Notes: a model not told the origin generated them from the letters alone. A DNA stretch of 28,538 nt from Stentor coeruleus (GCA_001970955.1 MPUH01000950.1:1-28538), one strand, 5' to 3'; counted from the stretch's first letter, positions 18,675 to 27,936 are shown. Numbers and translations: made by a program.

Positions 18675-21584
18675 TTAACTTAATGAGAACTTAGGAAAAG
18701 TAATAACCCATTGAAAGTCATCAGTGACTTCAACCATTATCCTACCCTCTTCATTTTCTTTAATTTTCCTAATTTTATTCGGTCCTCCCAAAACACTTGT
18801 ATACTCATTATCAAAATCTATTTCCATTTGTTCTTTTTCCATAGCTTCAATAATTCTATCAGACCTATCTTGTAATTCCTCAGCAGTCCTAGTCTGCATC
18901 CAGAAATTAAATCTAAACTCATCAACTGTCTTAAATTTCACCCTAAGCTTATCCCATTGTCCATACCCATTTTCCAGTAAATTTTTCGTCAAAAAAGCAT
19001 CTTCATCTTTAACAAATTTTGATCCATCCTGAATACACATAAATACTGAATCTCCTTCATTTACCCTTTTTCGTTTACTTTCTAAAACATTATTCAATCT
19101 TGTAATTCTTGCTAAATCCTTTTCTCCTTTATTAATTCTATCACACAATTCATTCCCATTAGGTAAACTATCAACCCTTTCCCAAAACACTTTCGCATAA
19201 ATTTCTACTTCTTCAATAGTTTTAGTTTCAATTACTTGGGCAATTTGTATAAAATTTGTCCTACCAAAACTTTCACATCCTTTGATAAAATTATTAAATT
19301 CACGTTTTGACCATTCGCTAAACCCTTGATCTAAAAGTTCATCTCTTTTTTCTTCATCTTCATCAGTAAATTTTTCAGGTTTTAAATCCTTTTCTTGCCC
19401 TCTAGTTCTTCTACGGGATTTTTCGTTTAAATATTGAATCCATTTTTCTTCTTTTAAATCAAGAGCATCAAGCTCTTCTGATGGGAAAAACTGATAAAGA
19501 TATCCTCCACCAATAATTGCCCTCCAACCTTTTTTCTTTTGTTTTTTTTGATAATTTGAACTACGGTCTACTTCATAAAATCCAGTCGATCTTCTGTTTC
19601 TGGCTCCTAATGAAATATGTTCTTTTTGTTTTGTTTTATAATTACTTCCTTCAAAATCATAAAATGAATTCCCATCAAAAGACATGTTGTTAAGATTAAA
19701 TGCTTCTTCAAGCTTACTGAGTTCTTGGTTGATTTCTTTGGTTTTTTCTTCAGAGTACATAAGAACTTTGTTTATATCTTCTTCTAATATATCTTTGCCT
19801 GTACTTTTAAGTACTTGCTGAGCACCAAATTGGACTATAGAATTCATTTCATGTAGTGTTGGAGCTTTGGTACTATTAGCCAAAGAGCCTTTTTGGATTA
19901 CCAAATGATCCATTTTAAGCTTTTTCGCTGCCCTTTCTGCAATTTTTTCTTCAACAGTTCCTTCAATTACAAATCTATAAACTGTAACTGGTTTTATTTG
20001 CCCTATACGATGTGCCCGATCTTGAGCTTGAATATCTACTTGTGGATTCCAATCTGAATCATATATAATAACAGTATTTGCTGCATGTAAATTTATACCA
20101 AGCCCTCCAGCTCTGGTTGATAATATGAAAATCATAACATCTGAACCTTCTTTTTGAAACCTTTCAATTTGATTTTCTCTTTCTATATAATGAGTATTCC
20201 CATCTATACGACAGAATTTATAACCACGGTAGCTTAGAAAATCATCTAAGATGTCTAAAAGTCTAGTCATTTGTGTGAATATTAAAAGCTTTGAACTTTT
20301 TTCAATTAGTTTAGGAATTAATTGGTCTAGGAATTTGAATTTCATTGAGGCTTTGATAAGATGGTCACCGTCTAAAAATGGTGGACCTGGCTCAATACCT
20401 TCAAAGAGGTAAGGATGATTACAAGTTTTCCTAAGTTGCATGATAGTATTGATTAATTGGGATTTTTCTCCAAATCCATTTATGACTTCTATATTTTTTG
20501 TAAGAATTTTTCTATACAAATCCTTTTGTAAATCTGTCATACTAAGAAATACATACAACTCTTTTTTTGGAGGAAGTTTGGTTTCAACTTCTCTTTTAAG
20601 CCTTCTTAACATAAAAGGTTTTAATATCTTATGAAGTTGGATTATAATATAATTCTGATCTGACAGTTGAGAATTAGTCAAATCAAACCACTCATTAAAA
20701 TCAGTTGAAGAGCCAAAAATCAGCGGCATTAAAAAATTAAGTAAAGCCCAAAGTTCTTGTAAATTATTCTGTAATGGCGTACCTGTTATAAGCAGCCTAT
20801 GCCTTGCAGTAAAAAGTCTAACAACCTGACTTAAAACTGATTTTTCATTTTTGATTCTATGCGCTTCATCTATAATCAAATAATTCCATTTCACAGTTTT
20901 CAATAACCCTTTTTCCATAAGCACAGTCTCATAAGTTGTTAATAACGCCTTATAACTATCTGTCCTAGGTATTCTAGGTCTTAATAACTCCCTTTCACCT
21001 TGAGCCGCATAAAACTCAAAAATTTCTAAACTTGGACACCACTTTTTAAACTCTTTAACCCAGTTAGAAAGTGTACTTTTAGGGACAATTACTATACTCG
21101 GTGCTTTTTCTCCTTCTAAAGATAATTGTGCTATCATAGAAATAGTTTGTAAGGTCTTCCCTAACCCCATTTCATCAGCAAGTATTCCATTTATATTGCA
21201 ATTGTTCATTTTTAACAACCAATTTAAACCTTCTAACTGATACTCTCTCATAGTTCCGCCAATAATATTTTTTGGCTGTTTATCAAGTTTTATTGTATAT
21301 AAGCCTTCATCTTTTAATATAAGGGTTTTTTCATCTTCGTTTTCTTGACCTTTATACCGTTTCTGGTTGTCTGGGGTGACATTTTTTTGTATTGAATATT
21401 TGTTCAAAGAATTTGTGAGATCGTCAATTTTGTCCATTAAGAACTTGAGTTTAACATGTGAGTCTAATAAAGGTTCTAAGTTTTTCTTGACTCCATGCAA
21501 TTCGGGTGTATAGTCTCCATCGTTATCACTTACAAGGTCTTCAAAGGTTGCTTGCCCATTAAGGGCTCCTGGCCGATCAACCAT
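18675..21584 (-). CDS. ISWI-type SNF2 chromatin-remodelling ATPase
   Basis: This 969-aa protein (from the chosen Met at 21584) matches ISWI (human SMARCA5, about 1050 aa) through its length. The order is an AutoN-like N-terminus, helicase motif I DEMGLGKT (137-144), motif II DEAH (239-242), LITGTPLQNNL, the C-terminal lobe with STRAGGLGINL and QAQDRAHRIGQ, then the NegC region, a HAND domain (RAIIGGGYLYQFFP), SANT (GFSEWSKREFNNFIKGCE) and SLIDE (LENGYGQWDKLRVKF). ISWI enzymes slide and space nucleosomes in the nucleus. In a ciliate the macronuclear or developing nucleus is the expected place. The frame extends 18 codons further upstream to an ATG at 21638, but that segment (LVLAFLNIRIYLIK) looks unlike an ISWI start and overlaps the EFHC1-like gene, so MVDRPGALNG is preferred. 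The stop is TAA. Confidence 0.96.
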   Translation of the reverse strand: MVDRPGALNGQATFEDLVSDNDGDYTPELHGVKKNLEPLLDSHVKLKFLMDKIDDLTNSLNKYSIQKNVTPDNQKRYKGQENEDEKTLILKDEGLYTIKLDKQPKNIIGGTMREYQLEGLNWLLKMNNCNINGILADEMGLGKTLQTISMIAQLSLEGEKAPSIVIVPKSTLSNWVKEFKKWCPSLEIFEFYAAQGERELLRPRIPRTDSYKALLTTYETVLMEKGLLKTVKWNYLIIDEAHRIKNEKSVLSQVVRLFTARHRLLITGTPLQNNLQELWALLNFLMPLIFGSSTDFNEWFDLTNSQLSDQNYIIIQLHKILKPFMLRRLKREVETKLPPKKELYVFLSMTDLQKDLYRKILTKNIEVINGFGEKSQLINTIMQLRKTCNHPYLFEGIEPGPPFLDGDHLIKASMKFKFLDQLIPKLIEKSSKLLIFTQMTRLLDILDDFLSYRGYKFCRIDGNTHYIERENQIERFQKEGSDVMIFILSTRAGGLGINLHAANTVIIYDSDWNPQVDIQAQDRAHRIGQIKPVTVYRFVIEGTVEEKIAERAAKKLKMDHLVIQKGSLANSTKAPTLHEMNSIVQFGAQQVLKSTGKDILEEDINKVLMYSEEKTKEINQELSKLEEAFNLNNMSFDGNSFYDFEGSNYKTKQKEHISLGARNRRSTGFYEVDRSSNYQKKQKKKGWRAIIGGGYLYQFFPSEELDALDLKEEKWIQYLNEKSRRRTRGQEKDLKPEKFTDEDEEKRDELLDQGFSEWSKREFNNFIKGCESFGRTNFIQIAQVIETKTIEEVEIYAKVFWERVDSLPNGNELCDRINKGEKDLARITRLNNVLESKRKRVNEGDSVFMCIQDGSKFVKDEDAFLTKNLLENGYGQWDKLRVKFKTVDEFRFNFWMQTRTAEELQDRSDRIIEAMEKEQMEIDFDNEYTSVLGGPNKIRKIKENEEGRIMVEVTDDFQWVITFPKFSLS

Positions 21585-21613
21585 TTTTATCAAATAGATT
21601 CTTATATTTAAAA
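21585..21613. promoter_or_regulatory. Minimal bidirectional promoter region, ISWI (-) / EFHC1-like (+)
   Basis: Only 29 bp of AT-rich sequence separates the preferred ISWI start (21584) from the EFHC1-like start (21614), so both core promoters must overlap each other's 5' coding sequence or use very short leaders. No motif can be assigned. Confidence 0.55.
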
Positions 21614-23197
21614 ATGCAAGGACCAAGTGCGTATCCAAAGCTCCCCGGCTTTAATCCACACCATGACCCAACTGTAGTTATTATATAGAAAGTAGATCAT
21701 AAGAAAGTTAGTGCTCGGAAACAAGAAGATAATCGGGACTATGTAACTGCTACTTAGGCCAATAAACCTTTCCCTGATTATCCTTTACCAAGAAGACCTG
21801 AAGTAGATAAACCTGATCAGACTCGTATGGTAGACACACAATGGAGATCGACAACTCATTCTGTCCATGCACCTATGAATACTGTTGAAATCACAGACCA
21901 ATATGAGCCAACTTTTGTAAAAATGGACCGTCAGGTTCTCCGTTTTTATGGCTATTTCCGCGAACCAGTTGTCGAAAGCGCTCTTGAGCATTTTAGACTT
22001 AGGAAACTTGTATTGTATTACTATCTTGAAGACCATACATTGTCGATAATCGAACCAAAACAGATGAATAGTGGTACTCCACAAGGGGCATTTTTGAAAA
22101 GACAGAGCGTGTTAAAAGATGATAGGAGTGGAATTTGTGTTTTACCACAAGACTTAAGGGTTAGGGAGAATATTTTGATATATGGGAAAAACTTAAGACT
22201 TTGTGATTGCGATGCTTACACCCGTGAATTTTATGAGCATAATGGAATGGCTCAAGGACAAGCAGAAGAAATGCCAACTGATGCATTTGAAGTCAAAACA
22301 ACAACGAAAGAAGTTAAAGTTAGGGACCAGGCAATGAAAGACTTCTTAGAAAAATCTTTAGGTGGCGGCAGACCTAAGAACCAAAAACAGTTTTTAGACA
22401 ATGATAGAAAAGTACTAAGGTTTTATTGCAAAAGTGGAGAGAACTTTATATTACATTTTTACTTAGCAGATGATACTGTAGAAATCCTAGAATGCCACTA
22501 TCCAAATGATGGGCGTATCGAGTTTCCAGTTTTACTTAGAAGAAATAAACTTCCTAAGAAATTCGCTATTGGTCAACCAGGACAAACCCCAGAGTCTGAA
22601 TGGTTACAAGAATATGAAATCGAACCTAATATGACCTTAACAGTTTATGGAAGAGAGTTTATTATTGATAGTGCTGATGAATTTACAGCTGATTATTTTA
22701 GAAAATATTATTCAAAAGTTTTTCCTATTGGTCCACTTCAAGATCCTGCTCCAAGGGAAGTTAGTAATGTTGTCATACCTCCTCATGATGGACTTGGTAG
22801 TGAAGAGGATTCATTAGGATATATTTATAGACTTATACCAAAACCTCCAAACAAAGATTACTTTAAGTTTATAGACAATTCACATAAAATACTTAGATGG
22901 GTTGCTAAATTTAACTCGCCACAACCTGAAGATGTGGAAAGAAGGTTTATTGTTATGCTTTATTTGAATGATGATACTTTACAGATTAATGAAATACCTC
23001 AAAGAAACTCGGGGATACAAGAAGGAAAGTTTTTGATTAGAGGGAAGTATAAGAATAATGCTAGGAATAGTGATCCTTTCCACCCTGTGGATTTTATTGT
23101 TGGCTCGGATGTTGTCATCAATAGCTATCGCTTTCATATTGATTCTTGTGATGACTATACCAAGAAATGGATGCTAGAAAACTACCAGAGATTTTAA
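21614..23197 (+). CDS. EFHC1: EFHC1/Rib72-like ciliary protein, three DM10 domains, two 15-nt introns
   Basis: Exons are 21614-21673, 21689-21742 and 21758-23197, giving 517 aa. The start is chosen because the upstream exons encode YPKLPGFNPHHDPT, matching the LPFLPG...D element at the EFHC1 N-terminus, in the same frame as the rest. The in-frame TAGs at 21686 and 21755 are the 3' ends of 15-nt introns. Three DM10 (DUF1126) domains follow (about 93-200, 256-360 and 406-515), each with the RFYxxF...V.YYLEDDT/LADDT/LNDDT and final YGxxFxIxxxDxxT pattern. EFHC1/Rib72 lies inside ciliary doublet microtubules (A-tubule MIP near the inner junction/partition). The protein ends right after the third DM10, without the C-terminal EF-hands of human EFHC1 and Chlamydomonas RIB72. 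An ATG at 21827 would give a shorter product lacking the N-terminal element. The stop is TAA, followed by TAG. Confidence 0.92.
21674..21688 (+). other. 15-nt intron 1 of EFHC1-like gene
   Basis: GTAGTTATTATATAG, phase 0, with GTA at the 5' end, TAG at the 3' end and A at position 10 (probable branch site). Retention would put an in-frame TAG after codon 24. Its size is typical of heterotrichs. Confidence 0.85.
21743..21757 (+). other. 15-nt intron 2 of EFHC1-like gene
   Basis: GTAACTGCTACTTAG, phase 0, the same length and the same A at position 10 as intron 1. Retention gives an in-frame TAG. It separates an 18-codon exon from the main exon. Confidence 0.85.
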
Positions 23198-23452
23198 TAG
23201 TTAGGTTCATAAGTAGTATTTTAAATGAATACTTTTAAGTATCCGGAAGTGTATATTTGCAAGTAGTAAATACTCAGATATAATAGGAATAATTCTAGTA
23301 GATCTTATGAAAAAAAGTTTTTTTTTGAATAACATCTAATATCTTCTAAAAAACCATAAAATTTAATAATTATATTTTTTTTCCTCATATAATAAATCAT
23401 ATCCTAATTTCTTATCTCATTTTTTTTATACTTATTTATATCTATTATTATT

Positions 23453-24502
23453 TTAATCTGCATCTTGTATAACTCCATCAACCCATATTCCTGTTTGAGT
23501 AATCAATTTATTATTAGTCATATATGTATATCTACCATTCCCATGTTGTTTTCCTTTTCTCCATTCTCCTTTATATTTACTTCCATCAGGCCATATCATT
23601 TTCCCATATCCATCATATAAATCTTTCTTCCAATTTCCACTATAAACTCTTCCATCAGCCCATTTATAAACTCCTTTACCATGTTTTTTATTATTTCTCC
23701 ATTCTCCTTGATAGAAATTTTTTTTACTCTTAGTATCTTTATTAAGTGAAGAATTATTTTTAGTCTCCATTTTATATGAATTAGATATCATTCTAACATG
23801 AATTTGTTTATAATAACCACTTTCATCAATATATTTTGTACCATCAGGCCAATATTTCTGATAGATTTCTTCAACTTTTTGATTATCTTTTTTATTAATA
23901 TCTTCATCTTCATTTTCAGATTTAATACATTTTTCCTTATTTTCATCTGTTTCTTGAGCATAAGTTCCATTTTCCAATTTTGGATCTTTATTTTTACTTT
24001 CATTAAATAATACTAATATTTCATTATCATCATCTAATAGTAAATTTTCATTATTTCCTTTTTGGATTTTATTATGGATTTTATGGATTATTGAACTATC
24101 TTCTAGTTTTATTGTTGAATCATTTATTGATTTTTTATTTTCCAATTCGAGAACTTCAATATCAAATGATGAGAAGCTTAAATCATGTTGTTTTTTATCT
24201 TGTAATTTAAAATTTTGGCTTAGTTGTTTTAATGATTGGCTGCTAATTAGAGGTAAAGCTTTTGATTTTTGATAGTTTTCAAGCTGGGAAGCAAAAATTT
24301 TACGAGTTAGGTAACCTCTAGCTGCACTCTGTAATGAAACCATACTAATATTTACATTTAAATTGATAAATACTATTTGATTCTCTTGTTCTGAATTATC
24401 TACTTGAGGATCATTTATTTTTGGTCTAATTGTCAAGACTAATGTGTTATTTTGATTTTCAGATAACACTGACCTTGAAAAGCATGTCTCACAGGTACCC
24501 AT
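23453..24502 (-). CDS. MORN-repeat protein with IQ motif and N-terminal dual-acylation signature
   Basis: This 349-aa protein begins MGTCETC: Gly2 with Thr6 fits N-myristoylation, and Cys4 and Cys7 fit palmitoylation, so membrane anchoring is predicted. An IQ-type calmodulin-binding helix follows (about 54-75, VSLQSAARGYLTRK). A long acidic, Asn/Lys-rich disordered region runs to about 215, containing a degenerate WPDGTKY MORN-like segment. The C-terminal 90 residues hold three to four MORN repeats (YQGEWRNNKKHGKGVYKW, YSGNWKKDLYDGYGKMIW, YKGEWRKGKQHGNGRYTY). MORN repeats bind lipids or act as scaffolds at membranes and the cell cortex. Together these suggest a cortical, Ca2+/calmodulin-responsive scaffold; the specific role is unknown. 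The acylation signal supports the chosen start. The stop is TAA. Confidence 0.9.
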   Translation of the reverse strand: MGTCETCFSRSVLSENQNNTLVLTIRPKINDPQVDNSEQENQIVFINLNVNISMVSLQSAARGYLTRKIFASQLENYQKSKALPLISSQSLKQLSQNFKLQDKKQHDLSFSSFDIEVLELENKKSINDSTIKLEDSSIIHKIHNKIQKGNNENLLLDDDNEILVLFNESKNKDPKLENGTYAQETDENKEKCIKSENEDEDINKKDNQKVEEIYQKYWPDGTKYIDESGYYKQIHVRMISNSYKMETKNNSSLNKDTKSKKNFYQGEWRNNKKHGKGVYKWADGRVYSGNWKKDLYDGYGKMIWPDGSKYKGEWRKGKQHGNGRYTYMTNNKLITQTGIWVDGVIQDAD

Positions 24503-24664
24503 TTAAAATTATATAATTCTAATAGGAAATTAATATTATGTCAATATTATCTTTTACTTATTATCATATATAATTTTATTCCATATCAAAGATTTCAATC
24601 TAAAAGAATAAGAGACAACTTCATTATATTTTTGAATTCCAAAAAATATTAATTAAATTCTAAC

Positions 24665-26122
24665 TTATAATATTTCTCTTGCTAATCTATAAGTTGGTGT
24701 CTTAGGATGAGTAATATCTGGAGTAACAGGTTTAGCCTTAAGCATACTCCTTCTTCTTTCAAAAATCGTAGTAGCTTTTTTCTTCATTTCTTGAACAGAA
24801 ATCGGCACGCGGATTTCATCAAAATCCTGTTCATCGTAAAGATCTTTTTCTTCTAAAAAATGTTTCATAGCTTTTTTCTTTTTAATCTCTTTTTTAGTAG
24901 GTACAGAAGGGAATCTATGCACAGATAATGTGCTTTGTTTCCTTAGTTCAATAGCCAGCATTAAAAAACTTAAAAGCTCTTCGATTTTCCCTAACAACTG
25001 GACACTATATTCCTGATTAAGTTTATCAATAGTATCCACATCAAGATAATTGCTAAAATAGTCTTTAAAATGCATAAATTCCAACAGTTTATATATTTTC
25101 TTCATCCAAGGTAACGAGTTCTGTATAACCATATTCCTATTAAACTCCGCTTCTTTTTTATCTTTAATCTTACCTTGCATCAACGCGAAATTTGTCTCAT
25201 TAGTTTTTATAGCTTCTTGTATAGTCAGCCTTCCCTGATACTTCGACCCTTCTAAATATTGTATTTTTGAATTCGAAATCTTTAGTTTTTCTTCAAGTAA
25301 ATCTATATCCGAGTTTAAATTATTCAAATAAGAAAGGACCTGTTGGCTTTGTTCTTCACTTTTTAAACAAGAAGTTACAATATCATTAACCTCATTCATC
25401 CCTGTAACCCTTTTAATCTCATTAAAATAGTTATTCAACAAAGTTACATGCTTTGTATAATGGTCAATCTCATGTTTTTTATCAATCGTCGACCTATGTG
25501 ATGATTTGACAAGTTGTTTAAGAACACTTATAAGTTCAATACTTTGAGCTGAATATTGAGTTTCTTCATATAAAAACTTCGTGTCGAATTTACTATTTTT
25601 CAGCATTGTTGACAAAGTGCTGATTTTTTCATCATATTTAAACCTTTGATTAGCACTTTTTGCCCTTAACATGCCGATTTTTTCTTTTTGTGACATATCT
25701 TCATCATTTTTCCTAAGCAACTCATCGTATTGTTCATTTGCAGCTTTAGATGTTTTGTCAAGGTTTTCTATTACTGCATTTAATGACTGTTTATGAGCTG
25801 ATTTATCTAATCGGTATTCATTAATTTGTTGACGTAATTGACGGTTCTTGTATTTGGTTTGGTTTAAAGTGTTGATTTCAAGTTCAAGTTTTTTTTCTAA
25901 GACTGAAATTGTAGAACGAAGTGAAGTAAAAGGACTGGAGGAAGGTTTTGGTAATGAACTCATTTCGAATTGGAGGACTTTGAATTGTTCGTCTAAATAC
26001 ATTGATTCTCTTTTTTCATGTTCTAAACTTTCGGTTATGGATTCGAGGTCTTTTTGTAAACGGATACTTTGGGGTTCTCGAAGGTTACTTGTGCACTTAG
26101 AAAAGGTATTGGATTTATTCAT
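24665..26122 (-). CDS. Coiled-coil protein, outer dynein arm docking complex-like (ODAD1/CCDC63 family candidate)
   Basis: This 485-aa protein is nearly all helical from about residue 20 to 350. The segment KNRQLRQQINEYRLDKSAHKQSL (given here only as a landmark, about 92-114), followed by NEQYDELLRKNDEDM and ANQRFKYDEKISTL, resembles the conserved NxxLRxEIxxLRxER...Y..RDEA...M..L...E..F..E pattern of ODAD1/CCDC114, CCDC63 and ODAD3/CCDC151. Those proteins dock outer dynein arms on ciliary doublets. Usual family lengths are about 550-670 aa, so this is somewhat short. A basic C-terminal tail (KKEIKKKKAMKH) follows. No catalytic motif is present. The match is by pattern only, and a general axonemal or basal-body coiled coil is the alternative. 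The context with DAW1 supports but does not prove it. Confidence 0.62.
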   Translation of the reverse strand: MNKSNTFSKCTSNLREPQSIRLQKDLESITESLEHEKRESMYLDEQFKVLQFEMSSLPKPSSSPFTSLRSTISVLEKKLELEINTLNQTKYKNRQLRQQINEYRLDKSAHKQSLNAVIENLDKTSKAANEQYDELLRKNDEDMSQKEKIGMLRAKSANQRFKYDEKISTLSTMLKNSKFDTKFLYEETQYSAQSIELISVLKQLVKSSHRSTIDKKHEIDHYTKHVTLLNNYFNEIKRVTGMNEVNDIVTSCLKSEEQSQQVLSYLNNLNSDIDLLEEKLKISNSKIQYLEGSKYQGRLTIQEAIKTNETNFALMQGKIKDKKEAEFNRNMVIQNSLPWMKKIYKLLEFMHFKDYFSNYLDVDTIDKLNQEYSVQLLGKIEELLSFLMLAIELRKQSTLSVHRFPSVPTKKEIKKKKAMKHFLEEKDLYDEQDFDEIRVPISVQEMKKKATTIFERRRSMLKAKPVTPDITHPKTPTYRLAREIL

Positions 26123-26480
26123 ATTTAAATGGAAACAGAAATAAGAATTTACTATAATAATTATGCCGCAAAAGTATAATTTTTTTTAGAATGTGTATTG
26201 TGGGGTTTTATTATTATAATAGATTTTTGAGTAAGGGTGATAGATGAGGTTTAATAAGATATTTTGAGGTTTTGAAATGATTTTTTTTTTGAGGTTTAGG
26301 AGTAATTGTCGTTTATGATATTAAATTATGATGATTTTAATGCTTTTTGGAGGTATTTATATATTATTATTATAGCTTTTGCCAAAGTTTTTAATTCAGG
26401 CGAATATATTCAAATTTCTAAACTTTATCTAATTAAGAATCAGTGCCTCTTTTCTTGCAAACATAAATTTTGAAAAAGGT
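26123..26480. other. Intergenic region, 5' flank of the ODAD-like gene
   Basis: This 358-bp stretch is T/G-rich on the plus strand with few C (none in 26221-26280), the same composition as other 5' flanks of minus-strand genes here. No gene or RNA is recognised. Confidence 0.5.
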
Positions 26481-26848
26481 GTTAAATTTTATTACTTGGG
26501 CTGATATAATTAAACAAATTAAGTGTGAAGAAGAAGATGAGTTTGAGTAGATTAAGCTCATAAACTGTTGTTGACTTATACCAAGAATTTATAGAAAGAA
26601 TTGATGAAAATTGTAAGAGAATGATACTATGATTGAATGAGATGATATTGTTGTTCAGATTGATGAATATAAGTTTGGTTAACGCAAGTATAATCGTGGT
26701 CATAAAGTTAATGGTGTCTGCTGTGTTGCGGATATATATTGTATGATGACATCTTTGACCTCCCACTCCACCTTTGATACCAATCAAAAGGTTCTGCATC
26801 TCTGGCATACCTTTCTTCCCAATACTCAGCTTTGCCGTATTGCGCCAT
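26481..26848 (-). pseudogene. METTL13/EEF1AKMT4-like methyltransferase fragment, disrupted
   Basis: From the ATG at 26848 the minus strand reads MAQYGKAEYWEERYARDAEP then FDWYQRWSG, the highly conserved N-terminus of METTL13/EEF1AKMT4-type SAM-dependent methyltransferases. After WSG the frame is lost. The following KDVIIQYI, expected next in the family, is in another frame, and the GCGNS SAM-binding motif cannot be found. The first frame hits TAA at 26708-26710 after 46 codons. Another frame remains open to 26482 and yields a hydrophobic peptide without resemblance to the family. Only about 30 residues of homology are secure; the rest is decayed or replaced. It lies between the phosphatase 3' end and the ODAD-like gene. 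The left boundary is approximate. Confidence 0.66.
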
Positions 26849-26895
26849 ATTTATATAATATTTGAAATTAGAAATGAAGATTTTATAGTTAAAGT

Positions 26896-27936
26896 TTATA
26901 TATTATCAAGTCTTCGAAAATTTTTATCGCATTTCCTAACATCTTCATATGGTAAAATTTTCCTAATAAACCCTAAAAGATGAAAAAGTTCCATATCGTT
27001 TTTATCCCCATACCAGCTTGTAACTAAAATCCCATTTTGTTTCTGATAAAGAAAACTTGTTGATAGGTTGTCAATAAGTAATACATCTTTCAAAGGCTTT
27101 TTTAATATATTCAGATCTTTAATAAACCCAGCTGATGATGATACACAACTATCTCTATAATATCTTGTTTTAATAAACTCACGATTTGGGTCAATTATAT
27201 CTATAATCGGATCTGCATAGCTTTTAGCACTAGCTGTAAAAATAACAATATTAGCCAAAGTGCTAAGTATACGAATAAAATCTCTTGCATAAGGTCTTAT
27301 ACTAACTTTGATAATAATTGAACTGTTATCTTGTAATAAACGATGAATCACATGATCAGGTGAATTATTTGATGAAGAAGCATATATCAAAGTTTCATCA
27401 AGGTCTAAAGCAATAGTTTTCTTAGTGTGTTGACTTGAGTGTGGTTGATAAAATTTTCCTTCGCTTAATAATTTCCCATTTACTGAAGAATTGCTCATAT
27501 TGTAAAACATTTTGTTGCTTGGGGTCAAGCTTAGCATCCTAAAATCAGCTCTATCAAAAGAAGCTTCTAAATAGTCAGGCTCATTGTTTATGTTTGGATT
27601 GTTTGATAATTTCAGTTCTGATTTGCATTCATGGCGCAGTAAAAAATGAGCTGGACCTTCTAAGTTTCCACTTCTTGTGTCATATCTTTCTGTCAATGAA
27701 ATAGGGTTTTTTCTTGATTTTTGAGTTATTTGGTTAAGTAGTATCAAGCTTCGAGCACTTGATGATGAGCCGATTTGAGAAGAAATACTGTGATTATGTT
27801 CTTCAGAAAGCTGAGATTTTGTATTAAGTTTCTGTGATACAGTATTTTTACCTGCTTGGACTAAACTGTGTGATAGATTCAAAGGTTTTGATATTGCATC
27901 GGTAGGTGGCTTAACGAGAAAGTTATTTTGGATCAT
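26896..27936 (-). CDS. SCP/FCP1-like (NIF-type) HAD phosphatase
   Basis: This 346-aa protein has a Ser/Asn-rich, probably disordered N-terminal half (1-170) followed by an FCP1-homology domain. Motif I is ALDLDETLIYAS (DxDxT, D178 and D180). Motif II is VIFTASAKSYADPIID, then RDSC...FIKDLNIL, and motif III is DVLLIDNLSTSF with GILVTSWYGDKNDMEL after it. SCP-type enzymes dephosphorylate phosphoserines, classically in the RNA polymerase II C-terminal domain (CTDSP/CTDSPL2 group) or at membranes (CTDNEP1). No membrane segment is seen, so a nuclear or cytosolic CTDSPL2-like role is the better guess. It is the last gene before the telomere, its start lying about 580 bp from it. The stop is TAA. 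Confidence 0.92.
   Translation of the reverse strand: MIQNNFLVKPPTDAISKPLNLSHSLVQAGKNTVSQKLNTKSQLSEEHNHSISSQIGSSSSARSLILLNQITQKSRKNPISLTERYDTRSGNLEGPAHFLLRHECKSELKLSNNPNINNEPDYLEASFDRADFRMLSLTPSNKMFYNMSNSSVNGKLLSEGKFYQPHSSQHTKKTIALDLDETLIYASSSNNSPDHVIHRLLQDNSSIIIKVSIRPYARDFIRILSTLANIVIFTASAKSYADPIIDIIDPNREFIKTRYYRDSCVSSSAGFIKDLNILKKPLKDVLLIDNLSTSFLYQKQNGILVTSWYGDKNDMELFHLLGFIRKILPYEDVRKCDKNFRRLDNI

Noticed and set aside
21585-21638. Upstream ATG at 21638 for the ISWI gene
   Set aside because: The extra 18 residues are hydrophobic and unlike ISWI N-termini, and they would overlap exon 1 of the EFHC1-like gene.
21614-21826. In-frame TAGs at 21686 and 21755 read as Gln (ambiguous stop code like Condylostoma)
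   Set aside because: Both TAGs are the last three bases of exact 15-nt GTA...TAG segments with A at position 10, so introns explain them, and no other intact gene needs TAG as a sense codon.
26482-26808. 108-aa minus-strand open frame as a separate gene
   Set aside because: Its first part is the METTL13-like N-terminal coding sequence in the wrong frame; the methyltransferase frame beginning at 26848 is the conserved one.
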